Below the pieces are notes generated by a model. The model was not told where the DNA came from, ran no database searches, and saw only the letters and a list, made by a program, of their open reading frames with translations. A stretch of 12,344 nt of DNA, taken from positions 1-12,344 of the forward strand of contig JAVBKA010000016.1 of NCBI GenBank assembly GCA_031546715.1. Reading direction: 5' to 3'. Source of the DNA: JAVBKA01 sp031546715 (GTDB taxonomy: Bacteria; Bacillota; Clostridia; Oscillospirales; UBA929). A program made the translations under genes and the position numbers. Positions 1 to 8,300 of this stretch are shown here, piece after piece (the first letter of the stretch is position 1; each line of letters opens with the position of its first letter).

Positions 1-792
1 CGCCTTGTAACAAGCGCAAAGCAGGCTCTTAACGCTATCGCTAATAAAATTCCGGATCTCATTCTGCTTGATATTACAATGCCGGATGTTGACGGATATG
101 CCCTTTGCCGTGACCTTAAAAGTAACCCATCGTATGCCAATGTTCCCGTCATTTTTATTAGTGCGCTTACTGATACGATAGATAAAGTGAAGGCTTTTCA
201 GGTTGGCGGAGTGGATTATGTTGCGAAGCCGTTCCAAACCGAGGAAGTATTAATGCGTATTGAAACTCACTTGAAAATTGGTTTTTTGCTTTCTCAAAAT
301 GTAAAGCTGACCCATCTTTCGTCAATGGATGATTTGACCGCAGTTTACAATAGGAGATGCTTGGTTCAGTATGCCGAAAAACAAATTGAGACTGCACAAA
401 GCTCTGCGCAATCATTTTTTCTGGCATTAATTGATATTGACCTTTTTAAAAGAGTAAACAATTGCTTTGGACATCAATATGGAAACACTGTTTTAAAGCA
501 GATATCCTCAGTAATCAAAAACAGCCTCACTAATGAGCAAGTTTTTGGAAGATACGGCGGCGATGAGTTTCTTATCATTTTGCCTAATACCAACCAAATA
601 CAGACACGCACCCTACTTGACAAAGTTTTTTCAAATGTATCTTTGATAGAATGGGAAAAGGCGCAAATTATTACGCTTTCTTGCGGCGTGCAAGAATACG
701 AATATGGTGACACCTTTGACACCTTAATTGAAAAAGCGGACAGAAAACTATACATTGCTAAAGAAAACGGACGAAATCGCATTCAATTTTAG
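1..792 (+). CDS. Response regulator diguanylate cyclase (REC-GGDEF), 5' partial
   Basis: The frame is open from base 1 to a TAG stop at 790-792, giving 263 visible residues. About 45 N-terminal residues, including the acidic pair of the receiver domain, lie upstream. The ATG at 79 falls inside the receiver domain and is not the start. Fragment residues 1-95 are a REC domain with the phospho-acceptor Asp24 in LLDITMPDVDGY and the conserved Lys76 in AKPF. Residues about 108-262 are a GGDEF domain with DDLTAVYNRR, DIDLFK, an intact GGDEF at 186-190 and a C-terminal KADRKLYIAKENGRNR. This family condenses two GTP into cyclic di-GMP in the cytoplasm and is activated by receiver phosphorylation and dimerisation. 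Two oddities: the usual GHxxGD reads GHQYGN, so the Asp matching PleD Asp344 is Asn162, and the RxxD inhibitory site upstream of GGDEF is TNEQ. Three hybrid kinases follow on the same strand, and one or more may phosphorylate it. The family call is secure; the exact nucleotide product is not. Confidence 0.95.
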   Translation, partial: RLVTSAKQALNAIANKIPDLILLDITMPDVDGYALCRDLKSNPSYANVPVIFISALTDTIDKVKAFQVGGVDYVAKPFQTEEVLMRIETHLKIGFLLSQNVKLTHLSSMDDLTAVYNRRCLVQYAEKQIETAQSSAQSFFLALIDIDLFKRVNNCFGHQYGNTVLKQISSVIKNSLTNEQVFGRYGGDEFLIILPNTNQIQTRTLLDKVFSNVSLIEWEKAQIITLSCGVQEYEYGDTFDTLIEKADRKLYIAKENGRNRIQF

Positions 793-835
793 TATGTTTT
801 TTGACGTGTGATACTACTGACATAATTTTAGTTAT

Positions 836-841
836 AAGGAG
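836..841 (+). promoter_or_regulatory. Ribosome binding site for the multi-PAS kinase
   Basis: AAGGAG lies 8 bases before a GTG codon at 850. It supports GTG as the start of the 1480-residue kinase, since no ATG in this frame lies nearby with comparable spacing. Confidence 0.8.
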
Positions 842-849
842 ATCTGAGT

Positions 850-3800
850 GTGAATTTGCCTTTTGAATTTCTTAACAAAGCTTTTGATGTACTGGAGTCA
901 GGAGTAATTATATACGAATCAATGAAAGACGAATGCGGCAAAATCATAAATTTTGCTGCATTATTTAAGAATAACGAGGCTTGCCGAATTACCGGGAATA
1001 CTCGCGAGATAGGCAATGTAAATACACTTTATGATTTATTTGATAGTAAATCTGCTGCTGATTTCGTTGAGATATTTAAGAAAGTTCTCTATACGGGAAA
1101 AACCACAAATGTACGTATGCATTTTAATTCCGAAGAAAACTGTGATAAATGCCTGCTCTACGATATTGAGATATCAAAATTTGAAGATGGCATTATGACC
1201 ATCATGCATCATAATGCAAAGCCTATGAATGGCGTTCTTGGAATCGAATGCTGTCTTAAGTTGCATGCAAACCATTCAGAAAACATGGTGTTTTCGCTCG
1301 ACGCTAATTTTGATTTTTGCAGCTTTAATGAGAAATGGCTCTCTTTTAGAGGTACAAATTTCAGCGAAGAGGTTAAAAGAAGTCCCAAGGATTTTATTCA
1401 TCCGGAGGATTTAGATGGTTATTTTTCTAACCTAACTACAGATAAATATCATAACGAGCCAAGTCTGTTTGAATTTAGAGTGCTAGACGCTCATAACAAA
1501 TACAAGTGGGTTAGCTGTATTGCTATACCAAAGTGCTCGGTTAACGTAACTTTTGTTGGATATATATTATACTGCACAGACATTACAGAAGAAAAGCAGG
1601 TTAATGAACAAAACTTTGCTGCGATTTTCTCAACACCTGATGCAGGAATCATAATAAAAAATGCTGACAATATTATTGTAGACTGGAATGTTGGGGCACA
1701 AAACATTCTTGGATACAGCCGTGAAGAAATGCTTGGTAAGCCAAATTCATCCTTTGCGCTGCCTAAAGACTATGTAAATATAGAAACGTTGAATCAAATG
1801 ATGCTTAGAGGCGAGCATATTTCTCATCAAGAGGTCGTTCGGCTACATAAGGATGGAAGCCTTGTTGATTGTTCGGTTTCTTACTCTCCGATTATTAATA
1901 AAGAGTCAAAATTAGTTGGCTCAGTTTCGATTTTTCATGATATTACTGACAAAAAAATTGCAGAAAGAAAGATTCAAAACTTATCTGTTATTATTTCTAG
2001 CTCTGATGTTGGCATCCTTGTAAAAGATAAAAACGGATTAATTACGGACTGGAATATTGGTGGCAAAAACATTTTAGGTTACGATTTTTCAGAAATTGTT
2101 GGAAAAACTACTCATATCGCTGCGTATCCCGAACAATATGCCGAAATTGACGCTATTCAAGAGAAGTTAGCTAATGGAGTACATATTCCGCATATTGAAA
2201 TCATCAGACGTCATAAAGACGGCAGACAAGTTGACTGTGCGGCGTCATATACTCCAACTTATGATGATGATTTAAACTTTTCTGGGTCAATAACCATTTT
2301 TCAAAATATTACTAATCAGAAAGCTACCGAGAGAAGAAACAGGGAGCTTTATAATACTCTTTCAAATTTCTTTGAAAATATAGCTAGTGCAGTATCTATA
2401 TTTGAAATTGTCCGTAAAGGGGACGGCAATGAAGATTTGAAATTTGTTACTGGCAATAAATTATTTGCAGAATTCGTTGACATGCCGTATGACACTCTTA
2501 TCGGTAAGTCATACTCAGAAATTCTGCCGTTTAACCACGCCTTGTTGCCTAATTATATCTCGATTGCACGGACAGGCGCATCTCATTCTTATGAAAGATA
2601 TGACAGCGTGTTTAAAAGACATCTTCATGTTGCGTCATTCTCTCCTACATTTGGGCAAGTCGCGATAATTAAAACAGACAGAACCGCCTTAGTTGAGGCG
2701 GAAATGGCGTTAATGGAGCAAGCAGATGACTTAAAAATGGTGTTTTCATCTATTACCTCTGGCTTTTGTTTGTGCAAGGTAATCAGAAATGAGCATGGAG
2801 AAGCCATTGATGTGTTTTTTGAAATGGTAAACACTGCATATGAATTAATGGAAAACTATACACCCTCATCATTGCAGGGTAAAAAGCTGTCAGAAGTCAG
2901 CCATGATAACAATAATCCTTTTTTAGAGTTATATGACGAGATAGTTAAAAACCAAAGCAATAAAGTGTTCCAAAAGTATATTCGTGACCTTAATATCACA
3001 TTGGAAGCTGTTTGTTCATCTCCTAAAAAAGACTTCTTTATTTGCGTAGAAAACGATATAACTGAACGGATAAAGGCGGAAGCAGAATTACAAAAAGCAT
3101 ACTTAGATACAGAATCGATATTAGCCGAGGTTGACGCACCAATTTGTGTAATTAGTAAACAAGATAGTGTTGTTTTAAGTGTAAACGCCGCGTTTTGTAA
3201 TTTATGTTCAATTGAGAACTATATGCGCAACGTGGATACGAAGATAGCGTCGTTCTATCAGTCGTTAGAATCGTACGACGGCATGGCTGCAAACATTCAT
3301 AACTTGGTTACAAAGCAAAAAAATGTTTACAAACTGATAAAATTAAACGGTGATGTAATTGATGTTGAAGTGTTTGCCCGCCCCATAACCTACAAAGAGC
3401 AAGATGCTATTGCAATTCACTGTGTTGACTTAACGGAACAAAAAATGCAAGAAAAGGTGCTTCAACAAGCGGCGTTAGCAGCAGAAGACGCATCAAAATT
3501 GAAGTCAGCTTTTATTGCAAATATGAGCCATGAGATACGGACGCCTATGAATGGCGTTATTGGTTTTACGGAGCTTGCCTTAGACGATAGCACTATTTCG
3601 GACAGAAGCAGAGATTATTTGAATAAAATAAAAATGAGTGCTAATGGTTTGCTTGAAATTATTAACGATATTCTGGATATTTCTAAAATTGAAGCAGGCA
3701 AAATGGATTTGGAAAAAACCACATTTACGCTGCATGATATTCTGCATCATTGCGAAACAATATGCGGGCCGAAGGCTTCTGAAAAAGGCATCATGTTATA

Positions 3801-5292
3801 TCTGTATTCCGAGCCTGAGATTGGCAAAAGGCTTTTAGGTGACCCTACCAAACTTCGTCAAACCTTGCTAAACCTGCTGACAAACGCAGTTAAATTTACA
3901 CATACAGGCGTAGTTAAATTAATGGCTGTTGTTGAATCGACGACAGAACACACCACGACAATACGTTTTGAAGTAAAAGATAGCGGAATTGGTATTTCAA
4001 AAGAGCAGATTTCCCGTATTTTTGATCCGTTCATCCAAGCTGATAACAGCACTACCCGCAATTTTGGTGGCACAGGGCTAGGGCTTCCGATTACTAAAAG
4101 CTTAATATCGCTTATGGGTGGCAATTTAGAAGTTGAGAGCATGGTTGGGTTAGGAAGTAAATTCAGCTTTACCTTAACCTTTGAAACAACGGACGAACCT
4201 GCTGTACTCGCTCATGTTGACGAGGTTTCATTAGCTCCGGCAAAAAAACCCATATTCAAGGGCGATGTTTTAGTATGCGAAGATAACACATACAATCAGC
4301 AGGTTATTTTTGAGCATCTTACCAGAGCCGGACTGTCTGTAACGATTGCATCAGACGGGAAAATTGGGGTAGACATGGTCTACAACCGAATATTGACAGG
4401 CAATCCATTTGATATTATTTTCATGGATATACATATGCCTATTATGGACGGACTGGAAGCGACAAATAAGCTTTCGGAACTTGGCAACTTATCTCCTATA
4501 ATAGCGTTAACCGCTAATACTATGGCGAAGGATAAGGAAAAATATCTAAACCAAGGCATGTCCGATTATATTGGCAAACCGTTTAGCGCGCCTCAGCTTT
4601 GGGCATGTTTGTTGAAATACTTGAAACCTATAGAGTTTTTACCATTAACCGCAAGCAAACAAAACGATTCAATTATTAATGATTTCAGTCCCAAGCGTTA
4701 CACAATTAATAGAGCACTCGGTCTTGAAAGAGCTGCGTATGATGAAAAATTATACAACCAGTTACTACAAAGCTTTAGAAAATCCTTTGATGGCGCAATT
4801 GAAAACATAAAAAACGAAGTTCGTTCAGGGAACAAAAAGAAAGCTCATTTTTTAACTCACAATCTTAAAAGCGGCGCAGGAACAATTGGAGCAACCGAGC
4901 TTGCTGATGCGGCGTATGCTATTGAGCGTTCGCTTGCAGGCAGGGAAGTAATGTATACTGATGACCAGATTGAATTCCTTGAGCATTGCCTGAGCAATGT
5001 AATGGATGAACTACCTCCGATTGAGAAAGAGCAGGCGAGAAGTTTTGATGCCGCGGCGACATTGGATATTGATAAGGCGGCGCAGTTAATCGAAAGGCTA
5101 GACCCTTTGTTAGAATCCTTTGACGCTGAAAGCTTGGAGCTATTAGACGAAGTAAATTCAACGCTTTATCCAATCGGCGAAGAATATTCTAAATTGGTGG
5201 AGCAAATGGAGAGCTGTAATTTTGAAATGGCGTATGAAACTTTGAACAAGATTAAGAAAATACTTCGTGAAAAATATCAGATATCTAAATAA
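850..5292 (+). CDS. Cytoplasmic multi-PAS hybrid histidine kinase with REC and HPt domains
   Basis: A 1480-residue hybrid kinase with a GTG start set by AAGGAG at 836-841. No signal peptide or membrane segment is seen, so it probably acts in the cytoplasm. About seven PAS-like domains occupy residues 5-121, 139-251, 255-370, 378-490, 500-614, 627-740 and 753-864; the first, fifth, sixth and seventh are divergent calls. Several end in the typical DIT/NIT exit motif leading into a short helical linker. HisKA follows with His894 in NMSHEIRTP. The ATPase domain has N-box Asn1012, G1 DSGIGI from 1044 and G2 GGTGLGL from 1073. A REC domain (about 1137-1255) has Glu1144/Asp1145, acceptor Asp1193, Thr1221 and Lys1243. 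An HPt domain (about 1290-1385) has His1337 in THNLKSGAGTIGA. A helical tail ends the protein. All residues for a full His-Asp-His relay are present. It starts 57 bases after the cyclase gene, with no terminator between them. The signal is unknown; multiple PAS domains suggest redox, small-ligand or protein-partner sensing. It is the only HPt-bearing protein here. Confidence 0.95.
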   Translation: MNLPFEFLNKAFDVLESGVIIYESMKDECGKIINFAALFKNNEACRITGNTREIGNVNTLYDLFDSKSAADFVEIFKKVLYTGKTTNVRMHFNSEENCDKCLLYDIEISKFEDGIMTIMHHNAKPMNGVLGIECCLKLHANHSENMVFSLDANFDFCSFNEKWLSFRGTNFSEEVKRSPKDFIHPEDLDGYFSNLTTDKYHNEPSLFEFRVLDAHNKYKWVSCIAIPKCSVNVTFVGYILYCTDITEEKQVNEQNFAAIFSTPDAGIIIKNADNIIVDWNVGAQNILGYSREEMLGKPNSSFALPKDYVNIETLNQMMLRGEHISHQEVVRLHKDGSLVDCSVSYSPIINKESKLVGSVSIFHDITDKKIAERKIQNLSVIISSSDVGILVKDKNGLITDWNIGGKNILGYDFSEIVGKTTHIAAYPEQYAEIDAIQEKLANGVHIPHIEIIRRHKDGRQVDCAASYTPTYDDDLNFSGSITIFQNITNQKATERRNRELYNTLSNFFENIASAVSIFEIVRKGDGNEDLKFVTGNKLFAEFVDMPYDTLIGKSYSEILPFNHALLPNYISIARTGASHSYERYDSVFKRHLHVASFSPTFGQVAIIKTDRTALVEAEMALMEQADDLKMVFSSITSGFCLCKVIRNEHGEAIDVFFEMVNTAYELMENYTPSSLQGKKLSEVSHDNNNPFLELYDEIVKNQSNKVFQKYIRDLNITLEAVCSSPKKDFFICVENDITERIKAEAELQKAYLDTESILAEVDAPICVISKQDSVVLSVNAAFCNLCSIENYMRNVDTKIASFYQSLESYDGMAANIHNLVTKQKNVYKLIKLNGDVIDVEVFARPITYKEQDAIAIHCVDLTEQKMQEKVLQQAALAAEDASKLKSAFIANMSHEIRTPMNGVIGFTELALDDSTISDRSRDYLNKIKMSANGLLEIINDILDISKIEAGKMDLEKTTFTLHDILHHCETICGPKASEKGIMLYLYSEPEIGKRLLGDPTKLRQTLLNLLTNAVKFTHTGVVKLMAVVESTTEHTTTIRFEVKDSGIGISKEQISRIFDPFIQADNSTTRNFGGTGLGLPITKSLISLMGGNLEVESMVGLGSKFSFTLTFETTDEPAVLAHVDEVSLAPAKKPIFKGDVLVCEDNTYNQQVIFEHLTRAGLSVTIASDGKIGVDMVYNRILTGNPFDIIFMDIHMPIMDGLEATNKLSELGNLSPIIALTANTMAKDKEKYLNQGMSDYIGKPFSAPQLWACLLKYLKPIEFLPLTASKQNDSIINDFSPKRYTINRALGLERAAYDEKLYNQLLQSFRKSFDGAIENIKNEVRSGNKKKAHFLTHNLKSGAGTIGATELADAAYAIERSLAGREVMYTDDQIEFLEHCLSNVMDELPPIEKEQARSFDAAATLDIDKAAQLIERLDPLLESFDAESLELLDEVNSTLYPIGEEYSKLVEQMESCNFEMAYETLNKIKKILREKYQISK
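1612..2331 (+). repeat. Internally duplicated PAS domains 3 and 4
   Basis: Two adjacent PAS domains of the cytoplasmic kinase (residues about 255-370 and 378-490) are much closer to each other than to the others. Shared landmarks in the same order are DWN(V/I)G, NILGY, (L/V)GK, HI(S/P)H, a (V/I)(V/I)R(L/R)HKDG block, VDC, a Y(S/T)P turn, and a terminal SI(S/T)IF followed by DIT or NIT. The similarity is at protein level; the DNA has diverged, so the duplication is old. Confidence 0.75.
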
Positions 5293-5351
5293 ATAAGCGT
5301 TTGTAGATGGATAAGTATTACAACACGCGTTTAAAGTAATGACATGCGCTG

Positions 5352-5358
5352 AAGGAGG
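5352..5358 (+). promoter_or_regulatory. Strong ribosome binding site that sets the start of the periplasmic-binding kinase
   Basis: AAGGAGG is followed after 7 bases by ATG at 5366. An in-frame ATG at 5339 lies upstream of this site and would add nine residues, including the translated Shine-Dalgarno itself, ahead of an otherwise well-formed signal peptide. The 5366 start is therefore preferred. Confidence 0.9.
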
Positions 5359-5365
5359 TTGTTTT

Positions 5366-8300
5366 ATGCGTAGATGTTTTTCCAAAGTGGCATTGTTTAT
5401 ATTCGTAGCTTTGTTGTTTACTCAGAATGTGGCTTTTGCACAACAGCAGGAAAATAAGACAATGCTTGTGGCGGTTTCTAACAGCTCTGTTATTGTGATT
5501 GACAGAGTTCTTTATACAGCATTAAAGCGACTTGGCTACGACCCCGTTATTGAGCGTATGGAAACAAAAACGGCAATTAACTCTGTCATTGTTGGTGACA
5601 AATACATACTTGGGGCAATTTCCGGCATGGAAGAGGATAGTCCGAATTTAATCCGTGTGCCCGAGGTTGTTACGAAGAGCCAATGTATGGTGTATGTTAA
5701 AAAAGACAGTGATGCGGTTATTAATTCTTGGAGCGATACCCGAAATCTAAGGATTGCGTATAACTCAAACCAAATCTATATTGAAAACAAGCTTCAAAAA
5801 CATTGTGACAATCCTGTAAAATTTAATACTCCCGAAAGAGCATTGGATGCACTTAAGAACAATGAAGCAGATGCAGTAGTTCTATTAGAATACGATTATG
5901 CCGACAATATTTCACCAAAGGGAGTTGTAAAAACAAAAGGAATTGATACTCTGGATGCGTATTCCTACATAAATAGTGAGTATGCGCACTTGGTTCCCGA
6001 GCTTTCAAGCGAATACAGCAAAATGAGACTGGACGGGACGCTGGATAAAATTAAAAACCAGCAGCCGCTTGAAGCACAAAAGGAAAAAATTGTGATGCAT
6101 ATCTCGTCCTACAATTCTGACATGACATGGGAAAATCAACTAATTCAGGGTGCAAATGATGTTTTTAAAGACCATGGCGAAATTACGTATATTAACGTAC
6201 CCCTTAACACAAGACGACAGCAAGGCGATGAGCTGGATAAAAATATCGCAAAAGATTATCTTTGCGATAGCCTCTTAGAAAAAATACCTGACGTGGTGAT
6301 TGTTTCGGACAATAACGCACTTAGCTTTGTTTCCGCCAATTATTCGACGCTATTTGTGAACATTCCCATTGTTTTTTGCGGAATAAATGGGTTTGATAGT
6401 TCACTCTTGGACGGATTGGGCACAAATGCCACAGGTATTGAAGAATTTGTTTCTGCAAAAGACACTATTGAAGAGATGCTTAAAATATATCCGTCAACGA
6501 AAAGGGTTTTCATTTTCAATGATTATTCCGTATCTGGTCAGAAAATTAGGGAATCTATTGTTAAAGATTTGGAAGATTTCCAGGGAAATGTTTCATTTGA
6601 GTATAATGAAGATATTCCTATTTCACAGTTAGAACACAAACTAAGTTCGTTTGACGACAATACGCTTGTATTGCTTGGTACTTATTATACTGACAAAAAC
6701 AATGATTATTTTTCCGAACAGGACATTTCACAAATGATCCTAAACGGCAACAATAATGCATGGTTTACGCTATACCCCGGCACATTTGGACTTGGTGCCT
6801 TGGGCGGTAAAATTACCAACAGCTATAATCATGGAGCTGCGGCTGCAAAAATGGCTCTTGAAATTTTAAGCGGAACGCCGCCGAGCAATATACCTATAAT
6901 TACCAGTCCTGATGGCATAAATCAATGGATGTTCGACCATAAAGTATCTGACAGATACTATATTAGCGACTGGCTATTTCCTAGCGAAAGCGTGTTTATT
7001 AACAAGAAACTACCGATTTATGAAACTGACCCTGTTTTAGTTGCAATAGTTGTAAGTATAATTCTATTAATTCTTATTGTTGCTGGCATTTTAGGTGCAT
7101 TTTTTATTGTAACAAAAAGGCGTAATGCAGAACTGATTTTGATTCAGAAAAATCTGCATACGGCAGAGGAGCTTCTGGAAAAAGACTTAATTATTAAGGA
7201 AATTAAAAACAGACTTGAAAAATCTATTGGAAGCGCGCCCATTGGATATGCTGTTACAATAGAAGGCGTAGTTATAGAAAAAAATAGCTACGTGGATAAC
7301 GTCTTTGGCATTAAAAATAATCAACAAATAAGAGAACTTTACCCTGACCCTTTAGTGCGCGATGAGATACAGCGGGAGCTTGAGGCTGGCAAGATAATTA
7401 GTGGTAGAATTGTGTATTTAAAGACTTTAAGCGGAGAAATACAGCGTTTTCAGTTAAGCTTTAACTCTGTGGAATTTTCGGGTAAAACCGCATTCATTAC
7501 ATGGCTTGTGTGCGTTGAAGAGGTGGAGGCGCAAAAAGATGCACTAAGCCTTACTGAAAAAGATTTGCAAAAAATTGTAGATACCCTTCCTATTCCAATG
7601 CTGATTGTAGATAAGGCTAACCATGACATACTGTATGTCAATAATGCCTCGTCATATATGTTCCCACATACTGATAAAGAGGCAGAGCCTTCCCATAAAC
7701 TGACAAGCTTTGTTGAACTATACAGCCAGCAAAAAGAACTACAATACAACAACGTTAGCTTTGAAATTGCACATCAAGCTCATGAAAATGTGGATTTATT
7801 AGTTTCAGCCAGCGAAATAGTTTATAAAAATGATGACAGTATTATTTTTATATGCCAAAATATTTCGGCGCAAAAAAAGCAGGCTGAGCATCTCTCAAAG
7901 GCGGCAGAAAAAGAGCGGGAAGCTAACCAAATGAAGAGCATATTCCTTGCAAACATGAGCCATGAAATAAGAACCCCAATGAATGCAATTATTGGCTTTT
8001 CGCAGATATTAATTTCTGATAAAGCTCTGGGTAACAAGCAAAAGGAATTTATTCACTCAATTAACAGAAGCGGCGAGCATTTGCTTACACTTATTAATGA
8101 CGTATTAGAAATGTCGAAAATAGAAGCCGGAAGTATCTCATTTAATCCTTCAACGATAGACATGTATGACATGATTTCGGAAATTAAGAGTATGTTTATG
8201 CTGCGAACTAACGCGAAAAGCATTTTATTCCTGACAGAATATGATGATTTGCCACGATACATATTTTCCGATGAGAGCAAAATAAGGCAAATTATCATTA

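Noticed and set aside
801..828. Possible promoter before the soluble kinase: TTGACG with CATAAT or TAATTT downstream
   Set aside because: Spacing to the better -10 match (CATAAT, 821-826) is only 14 bases, and the match at acceptable spacing (TAATTT) is poor; too weak in AT-rich DNA to annotate.
5339..5365. In-frame upstream ATG that would lengthen the binding-protein kinase by nine residues
   Set aside because: It lies before the strong AAGGAGG at 5352-5358 and would put the translated ribosome site ahead of a complete signal peptide.
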